From NCBI GenBank assembly GCA_031549925.1, contig JAVBPA010000113.1:1-18894 (forward strand): a stretch of 18,894 nucleotides of DNA, read 5' to 3'. The notes under the pieces were generated by a model. That model had not been told where the DNA came from. It worked only from the letters and a program-made list of their open reading frames with translations, and did not search any database. Within the stretch, counting starts at the first letter, position 1; each line of letters starts with the position of its first letter. This stretch comes from JAVBPA01 sp031549925. GTDB taxonomy: Bacteria > Bacillota > Clostridia > Oscillospirales > CAG-272. The position numbers were made by a program, and so were the translations under genes. Below are positions 8,437-16,290 of this stretch, in pieces.

Positions 8437-9153
8437 TTACAATATTTCAAATCTTCCCGGATCAATTAGAACGGGATTTATAAATTCGGATGTTTCTTCC
8501 GTTGCCGGCGTATCCATTTCCGCCAGATCCGCTAAATTTTCTGTTTCGGACATCTCTTCATCTTCCGCAGTATCTTCGGGTGCTTCATCTTCGGGAATTG
8601 TTCCGGCAGGTCTGGGACTTAAATATTCTCCGCTTATCAATCCGTCAAAACAGCTTGAATCACTTACTTCCGCCCGTGCGGCTTCTATGTGTATGAATCT
8701 TATTCTCTGATAATTATATGTACTGAGCGGTCTGTCGATAGAATCGTCGGTATTTGCCGATACTAAATATGTTCTTCTGTCAAAACCGGTTACTATCAGG
8801 GTATGATAATATGTTCCGTCCCTCCTGCCTAGCTGAATTACGTCACCGAGCATTAAATCTCCCGCCCGGACTTCTCTTCCGTAAGGTCCTACATCTGTAT
8901 TTTCAGTAATGAAATTATAAAAAAACTGGACTCCGGTCCATGACGGGGAACGGTCGGCGGAAGAAACGTAATACCATCCGAAAGTGGGCGTATAATTCAT
9001 AGTACAACAGCCCGCGTATACGCATTGCGATACAAAATTTGTACAGTTCCCTCCTATTCCCACGAAATCATAGAACAGGGGATTTCGTGCAAGCGCCCAT
9101 TTGTGGGCGTATTCAACCGCGTGTTCACGGTTATATTCGATTGTAACTATCAT
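8437..9153 (-). CDS. Amidase_6-type (YhbB-like) cysteine amidase domain protein with acidic tail
   Basis: 238 residues from the ATG at 9153-9151, chosen because AAAAGGGGT precedes it; an upstream in-frame ATG at 9255 lacks a ribosome site and would add a poorly conserved 34-residue extension. The N-terminus YNREHAVEYAHKWALARNP and the motif GGNCTNFVSQC (Cys37 as likely nucleophile) are the hallmark of the putative amidase domain Pfam Amidase_6. HTLIVTGF (His117) and NTDD...RPLS supply the expected remaining active-site segments. Residues 185-238 form an acidic, low-complexity tail. Family members are NlpC/CHAP-like cysteine hydrolases presumed to cut peptide or amide bonds, possibly in cell wall. 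No signal peptide is visible, so it is either cytoplasmic, acts on spore or lysis material, or leaves by another route. The neighbouring sortase unit ends in a terminator upstream, so this is a separate transcript. Confidence 0.82.
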   Translation of the reverse strand: MIVTIEYNREHAVEYAHKWALARNPLFYDFVGIGGNCTNFVSQCVYAGCCTMNYTPTFGWYYVSSADRSPSWTGVQFFYNFITENTDVGPYGREVRAGDLMLGDVIQLGRRDGTYYHTLIVTGFDRRTYLVSANTDDSIDRPLSTYNYQRIRFIHIEAARAEVSDSSCFDGLISGEYLSPRPAGTIPEDEAPEDTAEDEEMSETENLADLAEMDTPATEETSEFINPVLIDPGRFEIL

Positions 9154-9217
9154 AATTGATACCCCTTTTATATTTATTTTTACAAAACAGTAAAACAAGA
9201 CAATATAAAAAGTCTGT

Positions 9218-9310
9218 TTCGGCGAAAACGGATAAACTCTTGTAGCAAAAATCAAGAATCAAGTATCAAGACTTTATTTGTCTCCGAAGTTTTACTTTGA
9301 AATTGTTCTA
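9218..9310. repeat. Divided intergenic element, copy A
   Basis: The left block (9218-9235, TTCGGCGAAAACGGATAA) and right block (about 9290-9310, ending AAATTGTTCTA) both recur in the spoVAF-zapA gap (17767-17784 and about 17830-17848) in the same orientation, with different DNA between. Here it lies 65 bp upstream of the amidase start. Its meaning is unknown; it may be a shared control region or a decayed mobile repeat. Confidence 0.4.
9250..9270. repeat. Three tandem 7-bp units (AATCAAG)
   Basis: AATCAAG, AATCAAG, TATCAAG follow one another without gaps, about 97-117 bp upstream of the amidase ATG and inside intergenic element copy A. It could be a slippage product or a binding array; nothing decides between them. 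Confidence 0.6.
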
Positions 9311-9361
9311 TCATAATTATATTCACGTCAAAGCAATTAGTTCCGGATTATTTGATAAATA

Positions 9362-9396
9362 ATAAAAAAAGCATACCCGAAAGGATATACTTTTTG
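9362..9396 (-). terminator. Rho-independent terminator of the sortase unit
   Basis: On the transcribed (minus) strand AAGTATATCC-TTTC-GGGTATGCTT forms a 10-bp stem with two G-U pairs and a 4-base loop (9369-9392), followed directly by a run of T residues (complement of 9364-9370). It lies about 25 bp after the sortase stop codon. Confidence 0.85.
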
Positions 9397-9419
9397 AGAA
9401 TATACGAATTTTTTCAAAA

Positions 9420-10340
9420 TCAGTCTTTTACAAGAATTCCGTGGACAATAAAACGGTTATCAATCCTTGATGTATTACTGTCGCAGGTAGACATGGTTAT
9501 TATGTTGTCGTCGGAAGTGGGAATTATATCCGATTGAAAAGCGGAAGCCGCTTTTACGGAAGTCAAAAATTTTTCCATTGCCAAGCTTCCGTATCCGAGT
9601 GTGAAAGCATCGGATTCAACGGTTGTCATATAGCCTGAAAATAATTTTATCGTATAATTTCCGTCGGGAGTCAGAAGTCTCATTGTGGGATGCAAATCGT
9701 AATAGGATTGTGATGAATATTTCAGCAGACTCGAAAACATCGTTCCGTTAAGCATATTATGCCCGTAAAGAATTGTTACCTTATCATTCCACGGATCGTT
9801 GCGTAAATCCGTAAATATTGTTCCGAGTTTGTTTTTATTGCCGTTAAACAAGTGAGTCAAATAATAATCGTAATCCTGCGCCGAATAAGTTCGTACTATC
9901 GGATAGCTTATCGCTGTTCCGTCGCAGATAATCCAGCCCACAACATTTTCGTTTATTTCACGCAGAGCGGAAAAATTTACTTTTGTGATCTTTTTTGCCG
10001 GAGCGGCTGTAGTTTGAGGTTCGGGTTTTTGGGTTGTCTGCGCCGGGGAGGGTTCTGTGTTTTCATTTATCCCGGAAGTATTTTCGCTTATATCTGATTC
10101 TGCTGTTATATCGTCTGTACCTTCAATGGGTTCGCTTTCGTCCGGAAAATAATCTGTTTCTTCTTCATCAAAAATTAAAAAAGAATCTGCGAGATCGCGG
10201 TACATATTATCACCGGCGGTATATTCCATGTTCAAAGCAATAACTCCGGCGACGCAGGCTAAAATGGCAATTATGATAATTACCGTCAATATGTTAAGTA
10301 TTCTGATTTTCAATTTATTTTTTTTAGCTTTATTAATCAT
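9420..10340 (-). CDS. srtB: Class B sortase
   Basis: 306 residues. It has an N-terminal membrane anchor (about 13-37), a long acidic, Thr/Pro-rich linker (about 55-118) and the sortase domain (about 119-306). The domain begins with VNFSALREINENVVGWI, the usual SrtB entry, and includes YPIV, YLTHLFNG and GTIFTD. Catalytic residues are His194 (LYGHN), Cys286 (TMSTC) and Arg296 (DNRFIVHG). The enzyme sits outside the membrane and cleaves a sorting motif between Thr and Gly (or equivalent), attaching the substrate to cell wall or polymerising it. It starts 26 bp behind the gene for a small protein with a VPRTG sorting signal, so the two form an operon driven by the promoter at 10723-10751 and closed by the terminator at 9362-9396. 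The unusually long linker would hold the catalytic domain away from the membrane. Family assignment is secure. Confidence 0.93.
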   Translation of the reverse strand: MINKAKKNKLKIRILNILTVIIIIAILACVAGVIALNMEYTAGDNMYRDLADSFLIFDEEETDYFPDESEPIEGTDDITAESDISENTSGINENTEPSPAQTTQKPEPQTTAAPAKKITKVNFSALREINENVVGWIICDGTAISYPIVRTYSAQDYDYYLTHLFNGNKNKLGTIFTDLRNDPWNDKVTILYGHNMLNGTMFSSLLKYSSQSYYDLHPTMRLLTPDGNYTIKLFSGYMTTVESDAFTLGYGSLAMEKFLTSVKAASAFQSDIIPTSDDNIITMSTCDSNTSRIDNRFIVHGILVKD

Positions 10341-10366
10341 TTGGATACCCGGTTCCGTTTATATAT

Positions 10367-10666
10367 TTATTTCTTATCGCTGTTTTCCGAAGTATTTTCG
10401 GTTTTGGATTCCGTTTCTTCTTTTTCTTCTGACTCTTCTGTTTCTTCCGACATTTTTCTCTTTGTATATATAATAACGGCGAGTATAATAACAAGTGCCA
10501 TAACGGTTACGCTGAGTATTAAAATATCAACGTCATCTCCTGTTCTCGGTACGGCTGCGGCAGAGCTCTTATATTCTTTTTCCCAGGAAGCGGCGGATGA
10601 TGCGAAAGAACTAAAAAGAAAAATAAAAAACGCTGACAATGATTTAATTATATTTTTTATTTTCAT
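10367..10666 (-). CDS. Mini sortase-substrate-like protein (VPRTG) with acidic cytoplasmic tail
   Basis: 99 residues. Signal peptide 1-26 (MKIKNIIKSLSAFFIFLFSSF...SSA), about 16 extracellular residues, then VPRTGDD (39-45), a hydrophobic helix (about 47-67), KRK, and a 29-residue tail rich in Glu, Ser and Lys (SEETEESEEKEETES...). The order of signal peptide, xPxTG, helix and positive stop is that of a cell-wall sorting signal, and the next gene is sortase B. Two things are unusual: almost nothing would remain on the wall after cleavage between Thr and Gly, and sorting signals normally end a few basic residues after the helix, whereas here an acidic cytoplasmic tail follows. The start has GGAG six bases ahead. 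It may be a small anchored peptide, a signalling protein whose cleavage is sensed inside, or a sortase regulator. I do not recognise a named family. Confidence 0.8.
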   Translation of the reverse strand: MKIKNIIKSLSAFFIFLFSSFASSAASWEKEYKSSAAAVPRTGDDVDILILSVTVMALVIILAVIIYTKRKMSEETEESEEKEETESKTENTSENSDKK

Positions 10667-10722
10667 ATAAAACTCCGGTCGATTTATTGTCGCCCATTTA
10701 AAACAATATTAATTAATGAACA

Positions 10723-10751
10723 AGTATATCAGATATATACTGTTATGTAAA
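10723..10751 (-). promoter_or_regulatory. Sigma-A-type promoter of the mini-substrate/sortase operon
   Basis: On the minus strand TTTACA (complement of 10746-10751), a 17-bp spacer and TATACT (complement of 10723-10728) give a good vegetative promoter, 57 bp ahead of the ATG at 10666. A perfect inverted repeat AGTATAT-CAGAT-ATATACT (10723-10741) covers the -10 and most of the spacer and could be an operator. Confidence 0.6.
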
Positions 10752-10908
10752 GATGTTTTTGTTACTTTATTATTTTGGTTATGTTATGATTTATTTTTAC
10801 TAAAATTTTTAGATTGATAACCGGAAAGTACTGTATAATTTTAGCGTAAGATTTTATTTTGGCAAAATAAATTATAGTCTCAGTTTTTAACAGAGAGGAA
10901 AGATTATC

Positions 10909-13900
10909 ATGTTTATCGCGTGCAATTCATCAAAAAAATATATTTTTCTGAAAGCGGGGAAAAAAATTTCCGTTTTGATTCTGCTTGCCGCGCTTTGCAA
11001 TATGATATTGCCGCTTTGTATAAAAGCTGAAAATCCGGACCCTGTAAACCCGGATTCCATAGTAATAGAAAATATCGCTATGTCCGCGCTTAAAGAAAGA
11101 ATAGATATAATTGACAGTATTGATACAAACCGGGCTTTGTCAAACTGGAAACCGGCTTTGAATATTGAATCCTTATCCGCGGAAAGTTCTTTCCCGCAAT
11201 ATCCGCTTGAACCGATGGAAGGCAGCCGCTGTTTATATATCATCGGAACCGAAACAGACGGAGCGGTTTGGCACAATGTCGAACGTTCTTTTTCGGAACC
11301 TATTGATTTAAGCGGTTATAACACATTCTTTTTTGCTGTTTCGGCGGGGGATTCAGAAAATATAACTTATGAAATTTCACTGCAGTTTTTTTCGGAAACC
11401 CTTGCGTCAAAACATTATACGGCAGAAATAACAAGCGGAATATGGAACGGAATTATCACGGATATCAGTGATTTTGAATCCCGTCAGAGCGTTGACAGAA
11501 TACGTTTCGGAATAAAAATTAAAAACACGGGCACTGATTATAAATATGTATATAATTTCCGTCTTGACTGTATAGCCGCTTCTAGCGATGCAAATCTTGC
11601 TTCCGCGGTGCAATTTATGTCGTCGGGATATAGTATATACGGAGGAGAAAGCAAACTTTCATATTTATACGATCCCCAGGCCATGAAAATTGATATAGCT
11701 TCTACACTTGCTTCAAGATGTTTTATTGAAAGCACAATTCTAACCCGTAATTTGTTTTCATCAAACGATGCCGTACGCGTTCGTCTTGCAAATAATTCAA
11801 CTTGCAATTCTATCATAATGCAATATGCAACCATTTCTTCCCCGACATATGAAGCTAATCCGGAAATCAAAATAGAACTGACAGGAGAAGCAAATTCAAG
11901 TCTTATAGGAAAAGCGAACGTCAATACGTATTATTTTAAATTGCCGGCCGATGATGTTCAACAGGTTAAATTCACTTTTGACGGAGCTTCTTCGGGGGAA
12001 ATAACAATATATTCGATAACTCCGGTATATTTAGGTTATGGAATACCCGAGCAATATTTAAAAGATCAAAACTTAATTTCCGGGTGTGAAATAACTTCCT
12101 GCCGTCAAAATGAAAACGGAGATAAAATAATTATAACGGGTAAATTAAACGCTTCCCTTGTGACAGCTTATAAAAATTCTATGTTGGCAGTTTATGAGCT
12201 TCAAGCATACGAGGATTTATCTGAAATATTTAAGGATTCGAAGCAGCCCGCGGAAAATCCAAGTGTTTATGTTTCGCAGGATTTTACAATAACGATAAAC
12301 GCTTTATCCGGAAAAAGAAGCAGACTGTGTTCGCGCTTCGCTGTTGTAATATATAATCGCGACGCAAAACAAAATATTTTAATTGATGTTCCGCATTATA
12401 TTACAAATCCCGAAATTACCGCTTCGTATCAGGCTCCGCACAGCATAACGACTAAAAAAGGTCTTATATCCTCCGCACAAAATATCCTTGATACCGGCGC
12501 GGCTTATACCGTAGTTCAAACAGATTATGCGAAACTTGTTTCTGATACCGAATCGAATATTGTATACGAATTTGAAGATAATATTTTTTATTTCAACGAA
12601 GAATATGTTTCAAAAATTGACAGTTTGGTTTATGATTATTACGCCTCGGGAGCAGTTGTAGTTTTAAACATAGTGATGAGCCGTCCCAGTGATAAATATT
12701 TGCAAATACTTGCCCACCCCGGTTCGATTTCACGTCAGCCGTTGTATTATTTTGCGCATAATACCGAAACTGAAGAAGGGTTATTGTATTTTCGCGCTCT
12801 GACAACTTTTTTAGCTCAAAGATATTCTTCTCAAAATTCTTCTCACGGCTATGCTTCCGCTGTAATATTCGGTTCTGATATCGGACTTTCATGGCAGAAT
12901 TACGGTATGGGAAAGAAATCCCCCGCTGATTTTGTATCGGCTTACAGCGAAGCATACCGGGTAGTTTATAATATATTTAAATCGTTTTATTCAAGATCGC
13001 ATATTTACGCTTCAATCGGAAACTCCTGGGACAAAAATTATTTTTCTGATCCTTCATATGTCTTTTGCGGCAGGGAAATCTGTGATTTACTCGCGTATAA
13101 AATAAGCGACGAAGGGAATATTTCATGGCGGGTAGCGCTTAATCCGTACTCACCCGCATCTTCGCTTGTCACCGACTGGAAAAAAGAATCAAATTCTCCG
13201 ATCGGAGAAATAACTTTAAAAGAAATTCCTTCCATTTGCCGTTATTTCGAAAATCCGCGTCTTATGAATGAAACGACCGTCCGGCATATTATGCTGGTAA
13301 ACAATTCTCAGCCGCTTGATTTAAAAATAAAAACCGCTCCTGAACAATATATTGCGGAATATGTCGCCGCTTATTTTCTGATTTGTTCCGAAAGCTGCGG
13401 CTGCGTGGACGCCTATATTATAGCGGACGGCGAAAGATTTTCATCATCGGAATATGATTTTTACAATATACTCCGGTATATCGATACCGACAGTTATTCT
13501 TTGTATACGGATTTCGCCCTTGCCATGCTCGGTATAACCGAATGGAACGCACTCATAAAAGATTACCGCAGCGGTTATCAAGCAGGGCGGGAACTGGTTT
13601 CCGTAAAAATAACGGATAAGCTCCCGGAAGCCGTGACTGGATCGGTTTTACTTTGGCCCTTCAATGACCCGAGTACGACCGAAGGGTGGAAAGGGTTTTC
13701 AGCCGCCAATAAAATCGAATCGGCAGCCTCGCTTAAGGGATACCGCGATTTAATGCTGGTACCATTTGGGGATATCGGCGGGAGCGGTAGCGCGGTTTTT
13801 AATATATTGAATTATCCGCGTGACCTTTCGTACGCGCCTTATCTTTCATTTTACATGTACACTGATAATATAAACGATAAAATACGTAATTTATCATTTA

Positions 13901-14334
13901 ATTTAACTCTTTTTTCAGGCAACAACCGGGCTGAGGCTTCAGTCACTCTAAGCGCCGGTATGTGGCATTATATAGTATGTGATTTTACGGATTTTTCCGG
14001 TATTAAGAGTATTGAGAGAATAGCCGTAAGCGTTAAATCTGCGGAAAAAGGAAAAACTCCGGACGGCATGACTTTAGTTTTAGGGGGAATAAACGCTTCT
14101 TCCACCAAATATGATACCGTTTTCCTCGAAAACAAATTCGAAGAGGAACGCAGCCGGTATTTGTCTCAAAAAACAGTTTCCGATGATTTTATTCCTGTTA
14201 TCCTTGTATTGACAATAGGTTTTGCTGCTTTGTTGACCGAGATAGCTTATATCGTAATACGCAAAAAATATCACCCGATAAAATCAAACTGTTTCAAAAA
14301 AAATAATTCCCCGGGAGAATGGATCAAAAGGTAA
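10909..14334 (+). CDS. DUF5722-related membrane-anchored surface protein, putative pseudoglycosidase
   Basis: 1141 residues. Signal sequence 1-40, a beta-sandwich-like domain (about 75-222), a central beta-rich part (about 225-480), a DUF5722-like TIM-barrel region (about 480-880), a second beta-sandwich (about 912-1062), a membrane helix (about 1094-1118) and a basic tail. Barrel landmarks are YEFEDNIFYFNEEYVSKIDSLV, the NIV...Y.AHN stretch, YFRALTTFLAQRYS, YSEAYRVVYN, YASIGNSWD and WRVALNPYSP. The two sandwich domains share a G-(I/M)-W-x12-S-(V/I)-(D/E)-R-I pattern, suggesting internal duplication; such domains often bind carbohydrate. The expected GNE-type segment reads FGSDIG (654-659), and the segment where I expect a second Glu reads IMLVNNSQ, so it may not be catalytic. 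The start is backed by AGAGGAA eight bases ahead. The methyltransferase gene follows closely. Confidence 0.75.
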   Translation: MFIACNSSKKYIFLKAGKKISVLILLAALCNMILPLCIKAENPDPVNPDSIVIENIAMSALKERIDIIDSIDTNRALSNWKPALNIESLSAESSFPQYPLEPMEGSRCLYIIGTETDGAVWHNVERSFSEPIDLSGYNTFFFAVSAGDSENITYEISLQFFSETLASKHYTAEITSGIWNGIITDISDFESRQSVDRIRFGIKIKNTGTDYKYVYNFRLDCIAASSDANLASAVQFMSSGYSIYGGESKLSYLYDPQAMKIDIASTLASRCFIESTILTRNLFSSNDAVRVRLANNSTCNSIIMQYATISSPTYEANPEIKIELTGEANSSLIGKANVNTYYFKLPADDVQQVKFTFDGASSGEITIYSITPVYLGYGIPEQYLKDQNLISGCEITSCRQNENGDKIIITGKLNASLVTAYKNSMLAVYELQAYEDLSEIFKDSKQPAENPSVYVSQDFTITINALSGKRSRLCSRFAVVIYNRDAKQNILIDVPHYITNPEITASYQAPHSITTKKGLISSAQNILDTGAAYTVVQTDYAKLVSDTESNIVYEFEDNIFYFNEEYVSKIDSLVYDYYASGAVVVLNIVMSRPSDKYLQILAHPGSISRQPLYYFAHNTETEEGLLYFRALTTFLAQRYSSQNSSHGYASAVIFGSDIGLSWQNYGMGKKSPADFVSAYSEAYRVVYNIFKSFYSRSHIYASIGNSWDKNYFSDPSYVFCGREICDLLAYKISDEGNISWRVALNPYSPASSLVTDWKKESNSPIGEITLKEIPSICRYFENPRLMNETTVRHIMLVNNSQPLDLKIKTAPEQYIAEYVAAYFLICSESCGCVDAYIIADGERFSSSEYDFYNILRYIDTDSYSLYTDFALAMLGITEWNALIKDYRSGYQAGRELVSVKITDKLPEAVTGSVLLWPFNDPSTTEGWKGFSAANKIESAASLKGYRDLMLVPFGDIGGSGSAVFNILNYPRDLSYAPYLSFYMYTDNINDKIRNLSFNLTLFSGNNRAEASVTLSAGMWHYIVCDFTDFSGIKSIERIAVSVKSAEKGKTPDGMTLVLGGINASSTKYDTVFLENKFEEERSRYLSQKTVSDDFIPVILVLTIGFAALLTEIAYIVIRKKYHPIKSNCFKKNNSPGEWIKR

Positions 14335-14382
14335 CGGTATTATTTAAAACAACAATTATTGAACGGAAAACAAAAAATTATT

Positions 14383-15597
14383 ATGACAAACACACCTCTT
14401 TTTACAATCATAAAAAGCGTGATAGATTCAAGAATATTGAAAAAACTCGTAATGAGCCGCAATAAAGATAAAAAAATATTAAAAGCATACGCCGAATTCA
14501 TCTCCTCTTCATCGGGAGATGAAATTTTGCTGCAGGTGGAAACGCAATTTTCAAACGGAAAGGTTTTTCATAAAACTCTTGATACGGAAAATGCCCCTTT
14601 GATTTTAACGGATGAAATTTTATCAGATTACAGGCAGGCGGATATTATAACCGCAAACGGGTCTTGCTCGGTTCTGATTTCTTCCGGAGGGAACGTTCAT
14701 ATAAAAAACAATATAAAATCAATTCCGCTAAAAGAAAGTGATACAATGACAGAGAAAGCCGGTTCTTATGAAAATATACGAACCCATAATGCGGAAAAGA
14801 ATTATATTCTGTCAAACGGAGATGAAACAGCTCTTCCGTTTTTAAAAATGCTCGGTATTTGCGATTCAAACGGAAGAATACATGATAAAAGACAAGCGAA
14901 ATTTCGTCAGATTAACAAGTTTTTGGAAAACGTGGCTTTGGTATCCGAACATTTTCCAAAAAGCGGGACGATAAATATAATGGATCTCTGCTGCGGAAAA
15001 AGTTATTTGACATTTGCTGTTTATTGGTTCATCAAATATAAATTAGGCAGAGAAGTTTTAATGACAGGAGCGGACCTGAAAGAAGAAGTTATATCCTATT
15101 GTTCTTCCTGCGCTGAAAAGCTGGGATGGGATGGTCTTTGCTTTGTATGCTGCGATATAAAGAATTTTATCCCCGAAAATCCCCCCGATTTAACTCTTTC
15201 GCTTCACGCCTGCGATACAGCCACTGATATTGTCCTTTACTGCGCCATAAAGAACAATTCGAAAATAATTCTTTCGACACCTTGCTGCCACCGTCAGATT
15301 TATTCGGAAATTTCCTCTCCCGATCTTAATTTCATCACCCGTCATACGATATTAAAAAACAAATTATGCGACGCTGCAACCGATGCGATGCGTGCTTCTC
15401 TGCTTGAATTGGCAAACTATGACGTAACCGTGACAGAACTTATCGACCCCGACGAAACACCTAAAAACGTTCTTATACGCGCTTTTAAAAAGGATAAACC
15501 TCTCGGAGAGAAAAAAATATCCGAACTAAAAAAACAATACGAAGCTTCCTGTGAATTGCTGGGAGTAAAACCGTATCTTAATACACTTTTGGGATAA
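14383..15597 (+). CDS. SAM-dependent methyltransferase, METTL25/RRNAD1-like (Methyltransf_32 type)
   Basis: 404 residues from the ATG at 14383; an in-frame TTG at 14359 would add eight residues, and neither start has a strong ribosome site. The N-terminal 150 residues are an alpha/beta extension. The Rossmann methyltransferase core follows: motif I IMDLCCGKSYLTFAVY (about 199-214), the acidic residue of motif II in TGADLKEEV, then LSLHACDTATD (about 272-282) and STPCCHRQ (298-305). The D-x-x-x-G-K-(S/G)-x-L plus LHACDxATD plus PCCH combination is that of the METTL25-type family, whose bacterial members are present in many Firmicutes and whose substrate is not settled; RNA or a small molecule are both possible. 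The preceding stop codon is 48 bp away, so it is probably co-transcribed with the DUF5722 gene, without an evident functional link. No terminator is visible after it. Confidence 0.85.
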   Translation: MTNTPLFTIIKSVIDSRILKKLVMSRNKDKKILKAYAEFISSSSGDEILLQVETQFSNGKVFHKTLDTENAPLILTDEILSDYRQADIITANGSCSVLISSGGNVHIKNNIKSIPLKESDTMTEKAGSYENIRTHNAEKNYILSNGDETALPFLKMLGICDSNGRIHDKRQAKFRQINKFLENVALVSEHFPKSGTINIMDLCCGKSYLTFAVYWFIKYKLGREVLMTGADLKEEVISYCSSCAEKLGWDGLCFVCCDIKNFIPENPPDLTLSLHACDTATDIVLYCAIKNNSKIILSTPCCHRQIYSEISSPDLNFITRHTILKNKLCDAATDAMRASLLELANYDVTVTELIDPDETPKNVLIRAFKKDKPLGEKKISELKKQYEASCELLGVKPYLNTLLG

Positions 15598-15619
15598 TTT
15601 TATTTTAAAACATTAGAAC

Positions 15620-15648
15620 TTGACATATTATAGGAACAATGATATACT
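15620..15648 (+). promoter_or_regulatory. Near-consensus sigma-A promoter of the GyrI-like gene
   Basis: TTGACA (15620-15625), a 17-bp spacer and TATACT (15643-15648): a perfect -35 and a -10 with one mismatch, 40 bp ahead of the ATG. This predicts strong constitutive expression of the next gene independent of the methyltransferase. Confidence 0.8.
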
Positions 15649-15688
15649 TTATATAATAAATTAGGAATAAAAAAGGAAGTTTCAAGAT

Positions 15689-16270
15689 ATGGAAGAACAA
15701 ACTAAATTAAAAGATAAAGCAAGCCATCCGCAGGAAAAAATAGTAGAAACGTTTTATATAAAAGGAAACGCGGAAGTTGATATAGTTGAATGGACGCAAA
15801 CAATATGGTGCGGTAAAATCGGATACGCTTCAGACAATAAGGGCGAACCCGACGTCGATAAAATTATGAGCGGATATCAATCACTCGATTTCGGTTGTGT
15901 AAATCGTGCGGAGGATGACTGGGATGTTTGCGTGAGCGTGAATTATTTGTCAAAAAACCGCCCGAACGGAGTTATGTTTGCTTTTCTCTATGAAAAAGAT
16001 GATTGTCCCGCGGATTTTGATATTTTAAAAGTTCCGGCATCGGTTTATGCGCGTATACGTATTTGCGATGAAACGGCCGCCGCTCTCGGGTGTGAGCCTT
16101 GGAGAGGAGGAATTCCGCCGTACAATTGGATAGGAGAAGAAATCGCACCGCTGATCGGTTATAAATACGGATGCGATACATTGCCTGTATTTGAATATTA
16201 CGGTTTTTACAACCCGGAAAAAAACTCGCATGAATTTTGTTATTTATACGTACCTGTCGAAAAAATATAA
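15689..16270 (+). CDS. GyrI-like / AraC effector-binding-domain protein, stand-alone
   Basis: 193 residues, no signal peptide or membrane segment. The second half carries features of the GyrI-like small-molecule-binding fold: ILKVPASVYARIRI (strand with the family's (I/V)P...YA), a middle helix ending in a short Trp/Tyr-rich loop (GIPPYNWIGEEIAPLIGYKYG), and the closing FEYYGFYNP...FCYLYVPVEKI, matching the E-x-Y...(V/I)-P-(V/I) end. A first copy of the same half-fold may lie at residues 15-100. Stand-alone members of this fold bind or hydrolyse hydrophobic or cationic small molecules, or inhibit DNA gyrase; there is no DNA-binding domain here, so it is not itself an AraC or MerR regulator. 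AAAGGAAG precedes the ATG by nine bases. Its end is 20 bp from the convergent spoVAF stop. The fold is moderately supported; the ligand is unknown. Confidence 0.6.
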   Translation: MEEQTKLKDKASHPQEKIVETFYIKGNAEVDIVEWTQTIWCGKIGYASDNKGEPDVDKIMSGYQSLDFGCVNRAEDDWDVCVSVNYLSKNRPNGVMFAFLYEKDDCPADFDILKVPASVYARIRICDETAAALGCEPWRGGIPPYNWIGEEIAPLIGYKYGCDTLPVFEYYGFYNPEKNSHEFCYLYVPVEKI

Positions 16271-16290
16271 CGGCTATTAAATTAAAAAAA

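Noticed and set aside
9154..9255. Longer start for the amidase protein (ATG at 9255), which would add a hydrophobic stretch resembling a signal sequence
   Set aside because: No ribosome site ahead of 9255, whereas AAAAGGGGT precedes 9153 and the family N-terminus starts there.
10814..10839. Promoter TTGATA...TATAAT ahead of the DUF5722 gene
   Set aside because: The spacer is only 14 bp, too short for a vegetative promoter; the TATAAT alone is not enough in such AT-rich DNA.
14359..14382. TTG start for the methyltransferase
   Set aside because: A rare start codon without ribosome site; the ATG at 14383 gives a plausible N-terminus. Neither site is strong, so the choice is tentative.
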